From Phycisphaerales bacterium (GTDB lineage Bacteria > Planctomycetota > Phycisphaerae > Phycisphaerales > SM1A02): DNA of 64,000 bases. Shown one piece after another: positions 9,301 to 17,006 of the stretch. The DNA is taken from positions 1 through 64,000 of the forward strand of contig JASMLG010000005.1 of NCBI GenBank assembly GCA_030748805.1, given 5' to 3'. Under the pieces are notes generated by a model. It searched no databases. It saw only the letters and a list, made by a program, of their open reading frames with translations, and was not told where the DNA came from. Both the position numbers and the translations under genes were made by a program. The first letter of the stretch is position 1. Each line of letters starts with the position of its first letter.

Positions 9301-10141
9301 AGCAGCACTGCTTAGTGTTTTAGACAAGGCGATTGCAATTGGTGCATCTGCTGTTAGGGATAAAGAAAGTGGGCAGGGTGGTTTGTTTGGTGGTTCAGAA
9401 GATGAGCAAGTAATAGAGGAAACTTCGATTGAACTGCCAAAGGTTACTCCGTGGACAACACCTGAAACCTTGAGCCATGAAAAAGAGGTTCTTGGAATAC
9501 ATGTTTCTGGCCACCCCCTTGACGAGCATGGTGATTGTTTAGAATCTTGGTGTTCAGATAATGTTTCAACATTAAGAGAAGGAAGAGATGGTAGAGAGGT
9601 TGTTGTTGGTGGGTTGCTTGTTGCCGTAAGAATTGTTGTTATTCGAAACGGTCGAAGCGCTGGACAAAAAATGGCGATCCTAACCCTGCAAGACCGGGTG
9701 GGTAAAATCGAATGTGTTGCTTTCTCTGAGCCTTATCAAAAATATGCTCATTTGTTACAGCAAGATGCCGTAGTATTGATTCTAGGAAAAACAGATCGCT
9801 CAAGAGGTGAGTTGCAAATCATTGTTGACAAGGTTAGTGCACTACAAGATGCTTCTCTCTATCTTGCAAAAAGAATAGAGTTAACCTTTTGTGAACAAAA
9901 TTCAAACGGAGCAACAAAAGGGCAAATGGAACTTGTTTCTGGGTTACTTAAACAGGCTGGGTCTGCAAAAGTTGCTTCTGGAGCTACTCCAGCTGAGGTG
10001 GTTGTTTATATCAACTCTGGAAACCATACTACAACCCTTCAAAGCCGGCAAAGGGTTGTAATTGAACCAAAACTTGTGCAACAAATTGGCGATGTTATTG
10101 GTCAAGACAATGTTCGACTTGTGTCTATCGGTAGCAATTAA
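6365..10141 (+). CDS. dnaE: DNA polymerase III alpha subunit
   Basis: DnaE is the replicative polymerase subunit of the chromosomal replisome. The 1258 residues start with TTG at 6365. The PHP domain opens with IHLHLHSEYSLLDG and continues through VTDHGNLFG and GFYYKPRMD. The polymerase palm carries the paired aspartates in YPDIDIDI at about residues 456-463, with AARGSG-like ANARGSGVGTMVGY before it and FQFESGGMRRLLKKMKP after it. A helix-hairpin-helix region with FAGYGFNKSHSTGYS follows. The OB fold is near residues 1075-1165 (VVVGGLLVAVRIVVIRNG). The layout is the DnaE1 type rather than PolC or the error-prone DnaE2. The gene is convergent with the next gene with only seven bases between stops. 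Confidence 0.97.
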   Translation: MSTKTTQNAFIHLHLHSEYSLLDGGNKIDALLSRVKDLGMDAVAVTDHGNLFGAFEFYTKATAAKIKPILGIEAYVAIGDRKERKPTGIRDGGFHLVLLAENNVGWENIVKLSTDSFLEGFYYKPRMDHETLERWSDGVIAINGHLGSSIAYHLCNFVESGAEEHWNNAVDEARWHAKTFPPNEQGEPRFYIELQRHDVQEQQAINPYLVKLAKELDLPIVCDNDAHFLGEDDWDAHDTLCCISMQKNKADNDRLTYSRDLYVKSPEQMADLFEDLPEAIENSALIANRCEVDFDLSKSHAPVVRVTGPSSIDPYQNGDLTEWFKEQCQRFTLHPYDSRVHTDISEEQLKNDCDNALLCLCEAGLVWRYGVDGVTDEIKSRLARELGILSDKNISAYFLIVWDFVDWARQHNIPANARGSGVGTMVGYVLGLSNACPVKYGLLFERFTDPNRSEYPDIDIDICQDGRGSVIDFVRKKYGHVAQIITFGRLKARAAIKDVARVHGLTPSEGQRLSNFIPPELNITIEDSLKKSEDLKDAYDNSENIRTIIDTAKQLEHHARHVGVHAAGVVIATEQLDNIIPLCRATGTSEIVTQWDGPTCERVGLLKMDFLGLRTLSTIELCKKLVTEGLGDDAIWEAVGTNKKVDPHPLDLERINFEDEKVLSLFRRSDTSGVFQFESGGMRRLLKKMKPTKLEDLIAANALFRPGPMDLIESYCMRKNGQEEVPKVHDIVDGFTAETYGIMVYQEQVMQIVHALGDIPLRDAYTLIKAIGKKNHKVINANRPKFVDGAVEKGLDKRFADDLFDLILKFAGYGFNKSHSTGYSIIAFQTAYLKTYFPVQYMTSVLTFESGAKKTEDWAPYIGDCKRTVFPDHTLTNKHIGFGVGSPDINYSDELFSVVFGDDEKHTANGGHIRFGLGAVKGASNSAVAAIVEERNHGELFTSIFDFCSRVSSRAVNRATVESLIKGGAFDSLHGVESRAALLSVLDKAIAIGASAVRDKESGQGGLFGGSEDEQVIEETSIELPKVTPWTTPETLSHEKEVLGIHVSGHPLDEHGDCLESWCSDNVSTLREGRDGREVVVGGLLVAVRIVVIRNGRSAGQKMAILTLQDRVGKIECVAFSEPYQKYAHLLQQDAVVLILGKTDRSRGELQIIVDKVSALQDASLYLAKRIELTFCEQNSNGATKGQMELVSGLLKQAGSAKVASGATPAEVVVYINSGNHTTTLQSRQRVVIEPKLVQQIGDVIGQDNVRLVSIGSN

Positions 10142-10148
10142 CAGTTTG

Positions 10149-11294
10149 TTAAGCTGCTTTATCGTTCAACCAATCATCGTCGTCAATTGATTCACTTGGC
10201 CAATGTGATTCGGCTCGATGGTGAATTTTAACAATAGTATCGAGTTGCTGACCAAAAATTGAACGGGTGGTTTCAATTGTGTTTATTGATTCTGTTTTAA
10301 ATGTTCGTGATTCATCGCGGAACAATACTATAACCGCCATGCACTGATCTCCTGAAAAACATCCGTAAGAGACTACCTCGTTTCCGGAGAAGTCGGTTGG
10401 GTCAAGACCCATGGCGTCTGCAAAGCGCTCTCCGTTTTTAACATGTTTAATTTGCTCATCGGTTGAAATAACTGAGCAAACAGCTGGTCCAATCGTATCA
10501 ATCAATGATTGAAATTGTTCTGGTTGTCTGTCATAGTTTATGTATGCACCAATTCCCCAGTCGCCCATACCTTCTCGCAAATACACGACTGCGTTCATAG
10601 CACCAACTCGTGTCAACATGTAGCCAAGTGCTGTTCTTAGCATTGACTCTACTTCAAGCTCTTGGTTAAGTAGGGTTTGAAACTCGGCTCCAATGGCACA
10701 CTGCTGCATCTTTTGTTGTGTTTCGCAATTTACATTTGCTAGTTCATTGTTTAGGGCATCGTTGGTTTCTTCGGCAAGATGTCGCGCTTCATTCATTTTG
10801 CCACATAAACGAACTGCGTAGTTAGCGCGATCTTGTATTTCCTTATCTTCTTGTTGCTTTTGCAACAGAGCGTGGGTTCGTTCAGCAACACGGTTAAGGT
10901 CTTTTGGAATGTTTATAAAATCAGAGCCACCGTTTCGGATGAATTGAATTACTTGATTCGTGCTTGGGTTTGAGGAATATCCTATAGCAACTGTAGTTGG
11001 GCTTAATAGTGAGATTGATTCAAAAATGGTTTCTGTTGAGGTTTCATCATAGTCCGCAGAAACAAAAACCACGGAGATTTTTTCGTTGCATGATACTTCT
11101 TCAAAAGATGATATTGATGTTGCTGTTGTAACACTGTGACCATGGATTTCTAGTGAAGCGCGAATGGCGTCAACCGTGCTTGTTTCCGAGCCCAACACAA
11201 GTATGTTGGCCGGCCCGCTCTCTAGCTTGTGGTTATTAATGTTTTTAAACGCTTTGTCGAACTGATCCATGGTTGCCTTTCTGTCCCCGATCAA
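10149..11294 (-). CDS. Degenerate receiver domain plus GAF-like domain protein
   Basis: This cytosolic protein has an N-terminal CheY-like fold at about residues 28-140, beginning ANILVLGSETSTVDAIRASL and ending near GGSDFINIPKDL. The phospho-acceptor strand reads VVFVSADYDE and lacks the usual aspartate placement, and the acidic pair after the first strand is also missing. A helical linker follows to ~residue 205, then a GAF-like sensory domain (EVESMLRTALGYMLTRVGAMNAVVYL). The C terminus is acidic (SIDDDDWLND). It lies 12 bp downstream of the HTH/pseudo-receiver gene on the same strand, so the two probably act together. Phosphorylation-independent signalling is inferred from the missing residues; ligand and target are unknown. 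Confidence 0.75.
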   Translation of the reverse strand: MIGDRKATMDQFDKAFKNINNHKLESGPANILVLGSETSTVDAIRASLEIHGHSVTTATSISSFEEVSCNEKISVVFVSADYDETSTETIFESISLLSPTTVAIGYSSNPSTNQVIQFIRNGGSDFINIPKDLNRVAERTHALLQKQQEDKEIQDRANYAVRLCGKMNEARHLAEETNDALNNELANVNCETQQKMQQCAIGAEFQTLLNQELEVESMLRTALGYMLTRVGAMNAVVYLREGMGDWGIGAYINYDRQPEQFQSLIDTIGPAVCSVISTDEQIKHVKNGERFADAMGLDPTDFSGNEVVSYGCFSGDQCMAVIVLFRDESRTFKTESINTIETTRSIFGQQLDTIVKIHHRAESHWPSESIDDDDWLNDKAA

Positions 11295-11306
11295 TACTCG
11301 GTTCTT

Positions 11307-11870
11307 TTATGTTGAGAGTAACTGCAGTACTGCTTTTTTGATTGTTTCACTAGATTCGTCATATTTCGATGGTACATTCAGGTCCTGATGAGTATTTTTT
11401 ACAACAACAATCATTGGATCCACACCTTCGGGGCTTGAAAGTGTGTTTTGAACCATTTGCTCTTGCAGACCAGGCACACTTGAGCCCATGAACACTAGTT
11501 CTGGCTTGAATTTGTGTGCGAGGAATCCAGCTTCCCACGCGTTTGAAGCGTGATGGATTTTGAGGTTGTGCCCAACAGCATGGTTTCGAATAACCGAATC
11601 TGTTTCTATTGAGTTAAGACCGATTACAAGAACTTGGATAATTGATGTTCCCAATCTACTTTGGTCCATGTTGTTTTGTTGCATAAACCGCTGAAGTTCG
11701 GCACGTGGAATTCTGCGAAAACGAGATCCAGGAACCTTGAACCCTTGTAAACGCCCGCTGTCAAAACAACGAATGATTGTTTGTTGTGAGACATTACATA
11801 TTTTTGCAGCTTCACCTGTTGTAAATACTTGTTTGTCTGGAGGCGGGGTTCCGTTTGTTTTGTTCATCAT
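11307..11870 (-). CDS. HTH (excisionase/MerR-like) protein with degenerate receiver domain
   Basis: The N-terminal third carries an HTH_17-type DNA-binding domain: VFTTGEAAKICNVSQQTI, then DSGRLQGFKVPGSRFRRIPR, the usual helix-turn-helix and wing. The second part is a CheY-like fold starting IIQVLVIGLNSIETDSVI, in which the expected acceptor region reads ELVFMGSSVPG, with glycine where aspartate normally sits. It therefore looks like a one-component or phosphorylation-independent DNA-binding regulator. I chose the ATG at 11870 because TAAGG lies about nine bases upstream; the frame extends to 11936 without good support. The adjacent receiver-GAF protein is the likely partner. Proteins of this HTH-plus-receiver design are frequent in planctomycetes. 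Confidence 0.78.
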   Translation of the reverse strand: MMNKTNGTPPPDKQVFTTGEAAKICNVSQQTIIRCFDSGRLQGFKVPGSRFRRIPRAELQRFMQQNNMDQSRLGTSIIQVLVIGLNSIETDSVIRNHAVGHNLKIHHASNAWEAGFLAHKFKPELVFMGSSVPGLQEQMVQNTLSSPEGVDPMIVVVKNTHQDLNVPSKYDESSETIKKAVLQLLST

Positions 11871-12050
11871 TTTTTCAAACCTTATATTTGGTTTATGTTG
11901 TTTATAAAGCAGCTGGTCTTTCCTAAACTGCCACAACCACCTTCGTCCCCAAAACTACGCAACTTCACAGGGCTTAGTAAAGATGGGCAAAAAACACCGT
12001 TTGAAGCGTGTTAACAAGTGATAATGTTGATTGGTTTACCGATTATCGGT
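11871..12050. other. Intergenic region without a clear gene
   Basis: The 180 bp between the HTH regulator start and the tsaB stop hold no convincing gene. A 13-bp palindrome ACCGATTATCGGT at 12038-12050 sits just after the tsaB stop and could form a weak hairpin on the leftward transcript, but no T-run follows. The remaining part presumably contains the promoter of the leftward regulator gene. No strong -35/-10 pair could be picked by eye. Confidence 0.4.
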
Positions 12051-12758
12051 CTATGGGTTGTTTGGGTGTCGGGTTTTCCAAACCCGAACCGCCTCTGGAA
12101 CCCTTGGGTACATGGGTAACAAAACTGTTGGATCTATTGTCTTGCCTTCTTTATATAGTCCAACGCCAATCCTAAGAAGTGTTAATGCGTCTGTTTTACT
12201 TGGAAGGATTGGAACACCATGTTGCTCTATCATTATTTTTGTTTCTTCTGGTAAATATTCATCTGCGAAAACAGTGTGGATATTGCCAATGTTCTCAGAA
12301 ATCGATTGTGTTGATGTGTTTTTTGATTTACACACCCATTCGCCATCTATTTTTGTAACCAAAGAAAGCCAAAAACTATCATCCTTAACACTAGATATTA
12401 CAAAAAATGGTCCATCTCCAACATTTGATTGGTTCGCAATACTTATTGCTGATTCTACCGGGACGATTTTTGCTCCTGAAGCAAGGGCTATCATTTTGGA
12501 TATCGCGGTTGAAGTACGCAGTCCGGTAAACCCTCCAGGTCCAATGCTAACGACAACAAGTTCTATATTTTGTGGAACAATTTCTAGTTTTTTTGAAACC
12601 ATGTCTATGGTCGGTAGTACTTCGTCTACCTCTTGATTATTAACATGCACCCGCTCTACCTTTGTTTCGCCAGTTCCATTCATCATGGCAACACTTCCAA
12701 ACTGTTGCGAGAGTTCTAAAGATATGGTTGTTGGATAGGTAGACAATTTAGAATTCAT
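12051..12758 (-). CDS. tsaB: tRNA threonylcarbamoyladenosine biosynthesis protein TsaB
   Basis: TsaB is the non-catalytic ASKHA-fold partner of TsaD in making t6A37 of ANN-decoding tRNAs. The 235 residues match the family. Typical marks are the start ISLELSQQFGSVAM, the core SIGPGGFTGLRTSTAISKM near residue 70, and the C-terminal DPTVLLPMYPRVPEAVRVW. The start overlaps the end of the phosphatase gene by 11 bases, indicating an operon. The companion enzyme of the pathway, a Sua5-type TsaC, is encoded at 48.3 kb in the same window; tsaD and tsaE are not seen. A degradative peptidase role once proposed for this family is not supported. Confidence 0.92.
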   Translation of the reverse strand: MNSKLSTYPTTISLELSQQFGSVAMMNGTGETKVERVHVNNQEVDEVLPTIDMVSKKLEIVPQNIELVVVSIGPGGFTGLRTSTAISKMIALASGAKIVPVESAISIANQSNVGDGPFFVISSVKDDSFWLSLVTKIDGEWVCKSKNTSTQSISENIGNIHTVFADEYLPEETKIMIEQHGVPILPSKTDALTLLRIGVGLYKEGKTIDPTVLLPMYPRVPEAVRVWKTRHPNNP

Positions 12759-13638
12759 TCTGGTTATCTGGAACCGACGACAGGGGAATTGCTGACTTCA
12801 TTGTTTCTTGTGCGTCTAGAATAGTGTCAAGTTCAATTGGTAGTGCAACCCCTTTTTCATGGTCGCTGTTTAACCGCAACACGTTTGGCAACAGTGCCTC
12901 GATTCCGTCCGGAACCCAAGCATGACCCAAGCAAAACAACGAGACATCCCAATAATCTGCGAGTTCGTCGACTTGTTTTTGTGAGTATTGACGCCCCCAA
13001 ACCAACAAAAACGCTGAACCAAACCCCCCACAATAATCCGCTGTTGTTAGTTCTTTGTCAAGAATATCAACATCAAACTCATCCATTGACAGTTCGTTTG
13101 GCAAACTGTGGACACACAGCAAACCTGATTTTGATTGAACCGCCAATGGCATTGCTAAAATAAATCTATCTAGTGCTTCAATAACTTTGTCACACTGTTT
13201 GTTAAAGACGTGTCTTACACCATGTATAAACTTTTCGACGAGTTCGCCAGAACCTTTTGTAATAAATCTGCCGGTGGTTTGAGATAATTCGTGGTTTGCA
13301 AGAATCGGGTGGATTTGTGTTGGATAGTCGACAACTAGGTTCGCGACCTTTACCAACATTTGATAACTTAAATCTAGGGAATCTGTTGTGTTTCCAGAGT
13401 GAATTAACTCTTGTAGTACAAGATGGTTTGTGGGTGTGTCAAGGTTTGCCAAATCAATAATTTTTGTAAGGTGGGACGGGTTGTCATGTAAATCACCTGT
13501 AACAAGAAGTCTTCCTTTATCAGGAAGGTGGTGAGTACACCCCAAGCGTCCAGGAAACCCCGTCATACACTCTGTGGCTTTTATCAGCACATCACAAACT
13601 TCATCTGGATTTGAAAGGTTTATTGGTGTGTGCGCCAT
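12748..13638 (-). CDS. Calcineurin-like metallophosphoesterase
   Basis: The two-metal phosphoesterase signature can be followed in order: GDLHDNPSHL near residue 51, a position replacing the usual GD-N pair around LQELIHSG, then ILANHEL near residue 108, a histidine in LLCVHSLPNE and the final GHAWVPDG. The standard form is GD-x-H, GDxxDRG, GNHE, H and GH-x-H. The second motif (usually GDxxDR) is not clear, so metal binding or substrate range may differ. No signal peptide is visible, so it should be cytosolic. It lies in a leftward run with tsaB (11-base overlap) and the DNA methyltransferase gene (3-bp gap). Its substrate is unknown; PPP-type protein phosphatases and bis-nucleoside tetraphosphatases are both possible. 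Confidence 0.75.
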   Translation of the reverse strand: MAHTPINLSNPDEVCDVLIKATECMTGFPGRLGCTHHLPDKGRLLVTGDLHDNPSHLTKIIDLANLDTPTNHLVLQELIHSGNTTDSLDLSYQMLVKVANLVVDYPTQIHPILANHELSQTTGRFITKGSGELVEKFIHGVRHVFNKQCDKVIEALDRFILAMPLAVQSKSGLLCVHSLPNELSMDEFDVDILDKELTTADYCGGFGSAFLLVWGRQYSQKQVDELADYWDVSLFCLGHAWVPDGIEALLPNVLRLNSDHEKGVALPIELDTILDAQETMKSAIPLSSVPDNQNEF

Positions 13639-13641
13639 TGA

Positions 13642-14631
13642 TTACCGTTTATTAAAAATCGCTGAACTTTGTCCAAACGAACAGTTTTTCCGAACCATTC
13701 CTATTTGAGAAATTCTCTCCCACGCACTTTCCGCATTTAACTCAGAGTGTTCAATACCAATAGAACGTCGGTTATGTTCTTGTGCAACCGTGTTGGTTGT
13801 TCCGCTACCAGCAAAGGGATCCAACACCAGATCGCCTTCATTTGAACAAGCGAGAATTATCCTCTCAAGGTAAACCTCTGGGTTTTGATTGTGGTGTCCT
13901 TGTCTCCGCTCTTTGTTGTTTCCTTGAACTCTTCCCCAATATTTTCCATACCACACATCCATCGGAACACGCATCCCCTTATTTTTTTCTTTCTCATGGG
14001 TTCTTTTGTCATTATAAATTGTTGCTCGATCGCTTTTTTCCAAAACATCTTCTGGGTTCCAAACTCTGTTGTTTGGGTCTTTTACAAAATACAAGGCGTG
14101 TACTTTACTCATAATGAAGGATGCGTCACGACACTGCCCAAACCGGAAGTGCCAAACACACCAGTTAATCATTGTTAACCCCCTGCGTTTCAAGTGAACA
14201 ACAACCTCAGCCACTGTGTCGTCTGGAATACTCACCCAAATTGCACCGGTTGGTGACAAAATATTTATGCAGGCATCAATCCAATCAAACGTAAAGCGTT
14301 CAAATTCATTACGTGGCATGTTGTCTTCCCAACCGTCATAAGGTACCTCCCAATTAAACGGTGGGTCGGCAAAAACCAAATCAACTTCACCCTGATCTGG
14401 AAGGTTGGGAAGTATTTCTCGACAATCACCGACGTAAAGTCGGGTGTCGGGGTATTGTTTGGAAAAGTTTGGTTGAATTTGTTTGATTTCTCGTGGTAGA
14501 TGCGGGCTTGCTGTATCTCCGAGTAATTTTACTGTTGACCAGTCATCGTCTTGGTGCTGTGACCTATCTATGCCAACAGGTGTTGTGTATCCGCCTGGTC
14601 GTGATGCTGTTGTTGTTTTCCTTTCAGACAT
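13642..14631 (-). CDS. Site-specific DNA methyltransferase (beta-type N6-adenine/N4-cytosine), orphan
   Basis: The enzyme transfers a methyl group from S-adenosylmethionine to an exocyclic amino group in DNA. The catalytic motif IV reads ADPPFNW near residue 88 and precedes the SAM-binding motif I DPFAGSGTT near residue 273, the order of the beta class that includes CcrM. Between them is a target-recognition region with basic residues (NKERRQGHHNQNPEVY). The ATG at 14631 gives MSERKTTTASRPGG; the frame is open up to 14697 inside upp but that extension is unlikely. No restriction endonuclease gene is nearby, and the neighbours are housekeeping genes, so this is probably a solitary methyltransferase with a regulatory or cell-cycle role. 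Confidence 0.88.
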   Translation of the reverse strand: MSERKTTTASRPGGYTTPVGIDRSQHQDDDWSTVKLLGDTASPHLPREIKQIQPNFSKQYPDTRLYVGDCREILPNLPDQGEVDLVFADPPFNWEVPYDGWEDNMPRNEFERFTFDWIDACINILSPTGAIWVSIPDDTVAEVVVHLKRRGLTMINWCVWHFRFGQCRDASFIMSKVHALYFVKDPNNRVWNPEDVLEKSDRATIYNDKRTHEKEKNKGMRVPMDVWYGKYWGRVQGNNKERRQGHHNQNPEVYLERIILACSNEGDLVLDPFAGSGTTNTVAQEHNRRSIGIEHSELNAESAWERISQIGMVRKNCSFGQSSAIFNKR

Positions 14632-14632
14632 T

Positions 14633-15283
14633 TTATAGCGTTCCAAAAATGCGATCGCCAGCATCGCCAAGTCCAGGAAGAATATACCCATCTTCATTTA
14701 AACAGCGGTCAAGTGAGGCGGTATAGATAGAAATATCTGGGTGTTCGGTTTTCATTTTTGCAACGCCTTCTGGAGATACAACAAGGCAAACCATTTTGAT
14801 TTGAGTGCAACCATAATCTTCTTCCAATAGCCGAGCTGCATATGAGGCCGATCCGCCTGTGGCAAGCATTGGGTCGATTAACAAAACTGGACCGTTGGAA
14901 ATATCTGTTGGAAGTTTGCAGTAATACGGAACGGGTTGTTTTGTTTCCTCGTCTCTGTATACCCCAATGTGACCAACCCTTGCTTCTGGAATCATTGACA
15001 ATATTCCGTCGGTCATCCCGACACCTGCTCGTAATATAGGAACAAGAGTAATTGGGTGCGCAAGTTGTTGCCCAGTTGTTTTCTCTATTGGTGTTTCAAC
15101 ATCTATTTTTATTGTTTTGTAGTCTCTTGAAATTTGAAAAAACATTAGCCCTGCAGTTTCATTAAGTAAACGGCGAAATTCCGAGTGTGTGGTGTTTAGG
15201 TTTCGAATTCTTGTTAATTTTTCTTGAATAACAGGGTGTTCGAAAACCCACAGGTTTGGATGTTCTTTGTTTTGTGTTGGCAT
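14633..15283 (-). CDS. upp: Uracil phosphoribosyltransferase
   Basis: Upp salvages uracil by condensing it with PRPP to UMP. The PRPP-binding loop VLLIDPMLATGGSASYAA near residue 125 is diagnostic, as are PILRAGVGMTDGIL and the C-terminal ILPGLGDAGDRIFGTL. The frame stays open far upstream to 15673, but that part lies antisense to the TolC-like gene and is spurious. I take the ATG at 15283 (MPTQNKEHPN), which gives 216 residues, close to the usual ~208; an ATG at 15301 would add six. The stop is one base from the methyltransferase start region, so the leftward genes form a tight unit. Confidence 0.93.
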   Translation of the reverse strand: MPTQNKEHPNLWVFEHPVIQEKLTRIRNLNTTHSEFRRLLNETAGLMFFQISRDYKTIKIDVETPIEKTTGQQLAHPITLVPILRAGVGMTDGILSMIPEARVGHIGVYRDEETKQPVPYYCKLPTDISNGPVLLIDPMLATGGSASYAARLLEEDYGCTQIKMVCLVVSPEGVAKMKTEHPDISIYTASLDRCLNEDGYILPGLGDAGDRIFGTL

Positions 15284-15335
15284 TCTGGGTTTAATTATCA
15301 TATCAGGGTATTGTGCTGATAGAATCTGCGTTGTA

Positions 15336-17000
15336 ATGAAACTATTGTGTCTATTTCTATTTTGCCTGCTACCTTGTTGTGATAGCGGATTCCAACAAAT
15401 TGATCGGCGGGTTGATGAAATCATGTCGGAAAAAAGCCGATCTATTGGTGCCACCAAACCAGATATTGTTCTGCGAACTGGCGACACTTTTTCTGATTCC
15501 ATTGAAGACATGGATCCGGCCACCATCAATCCTTCCAGTGAAAACCTTAAATATATTGTGGCTGGAGATCTTGATGCAGGGGCAATTGCGCAATCTCTTG
15601 ATAATGCGGAGCAAGACCTTGCTTCTGTAAGCGACCCACTATCTCTTGATGAGGCGTTAATGTGGGCCAACACACACGCTAGAGAGGTTGAGTTCGCAGA
15701 ATATGATTACCTTTCTACAACACTCGCTCTTCTTGGTGAACTTCGTTTGTGGGGACCTCAGTTCTCTAACACTGTTACTGCTGGACTAGATGCCAACACT
15801 ACCAACGGTTTGTATGACACTTCACTTGATGTTGTTAATGATTTTCAGATAACCCAAAATCTACATAATGGTGGAACTATTTCTGCAACTGCACTAAGTT
15901 CTTTTGCCAAAGATCTGCACGCTTCGTCAACAAGCGATTCTACTTCTGAACTTGGTCTTTCGATTGAAATTCCTTTGTTAAAGGGCGCTGGTGTTGTTGC
16001 AAGGGAATCACTTATTCAAGCAAAAAGAAATCTTGTGTATGCTGCTAGAGATTTTGAAAGATTTCGCCGTGTTTTTTATAGAGATATTGTGAGTGATTAT
16101 TTATCTCTTGTTGTTTTAAAACAATCGCTTCACAACGCACAAATGGGGGTTGATTCTCTTCGCCAACTCGCCTTAAGGCAAACCGCCTTGTATCAGTCTG
16201 GTAGAACTAGATTATATGATTCTGCAGATGCAGAAAACCAAGCCCTTGCTGCGGTTGCAAGATTAAGCCAGTCGTGGGAACAATATCGTCTTGCGGTGGA
16301 TCGATTTAAAATTCGCATAGGGTGGCCGCTTGATTCTCCAGTAGACGTAATTCCAACCTCTATAGGTGTTGTTCCTCCAAGTGTAAATGTGGGTGAGGCG
16401 GTAGTGCAAGCGTTGCAGTATCGGCTGGATTTACAAAACGAGTTTAACCAACTTGGTGACGCAAAGCGAGGTGTAGAAAACGCAAAAAACGATTTGTTGC
16501 CAACCGCTACGGTTTCGATGAGTGCAACAACTACAAGCGAGCCTGATAAGCCAGCAAAGTTTGTTGGAAAAGATATTGATTACCTCGCCGGTCTTTCTGT
16601 TGACCTGCCTATTGATCGTGAAACTGAGCGAATATCTGTTCGACAAAAACAGATTACACTCGAAAGAGCAAGGAGACAGTATCGAGAAGCTCGAGATGTT
16701 GTTTCTGTTGAGGTTCGATCTGCTCTTCGGAATATTGAGGTATACCAATTTACGCTAGATTTACAAATACGAAACGTAGAAATTGCTGTTCTTGGTCTTG
16801 ATTCTATTAATGCTGATCCTGATCGGGTTTCGGTGTTAGATCAAACACGTGCAATTTCTGATTTACAGAGTGCAAAAGATGCTCGCGACAGTGCAAGAAG
16901 AGATCTTGAGCTCTCTATTGTTAATTATTTGCTTCGCGCGGGGCAACTCCGTATATCTTCTGATGGTCAGCTTGTGCTGCCTCAAGGAGCACATGAGTAA
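15336..17000 (+). CDS. TolC-family outer membrane efflux lipoprotein
   Basis: TolC-type proteins form the outer membrane channel of tripartite exporters. The ATG at 15336 gives a lipoprotein signal MKLLCLFLFCLLPC followed by CDSGF, so the mature protein is probably acylated. Two related halves rich in heptad helices follow, with the strand segments GLSIEIPLLKGAGVVARES and AGLSVDLPIDRETERI, which are the canonical paired beta-strand positions. The length of 554 residues is normal for an acylated factor with an N-terminal extension. The adaptor gene starts seven bases later. The start is divergent from upp with ~50 bp between; a TAGAAT hexamer at 15320-15325 lies ten bases before the ATG. Confidence 0.88.
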   Translation: MKLLCLFLFCLLPCCDSGFQQIDRRVDEIMSEKSRSIGATKPDIVLRTGDTFSDSIEDMDPATINPSSENLKYIVAGDLDAGAIAQSLDNAEQDLASVSDPLSLDEALMWANTHAREVEFAEYDYLSTTLALLGELRLWGPQFSNTVTAGLDANTTNGLYDTSLDVVNDFQITQNLHNGGTISATALSSFAKDLHASSTSDSTSELGLSIEIPLLKGAGVVARESLIQAKRNLVYAARDFERFRRVFYRDIVSDYLSLVVLKQSLHNAQMGVDSLRQLALRQTALYQSGRTRLYDSADAENQALAAVARLSQSWEQYRLAVDRFKIRIGWPLDSPVDVIPTSIGVVPPSVNVGEAVVQALQYRLDLQNEFNQLGDAKRGVENAKNDLLPTATVSMSATTTSEPDKPAKFVGKDIDYLAGLSVDLPIDRETERISVRQKQITLERARRQYREARDVVSVEVRSALRNIEVYQFTLDLQIRNVEIAVLGLDSINADPDRVSVLDQTRAISDLQSAKDARDSARRDLELSIVNYLLRAGQLRISSDGQLVLPQGAHE

Positions 17001-17006
17001 CCAAAT

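Noticed and set aside
11982..12020. Basic 12-residue frame beginning M-G-K-K-H-R upstream of tsaB's 3' end
   Set aside because: Too short, no ribosome-binding site, and the extended frame upstream has no start codon.
13782..14178. Open frames antisense to the DNA methyltransferase gene
   Set aside because: They are shadows of a well-supported gene and have no recognisable protein features.
15284..15673. N-terminal extension of upp in the same frame
   Set aside because: It lies antisense to the TolC-like gene, has a composition unlike Upp, and the family length is met by the ATG at 15283.
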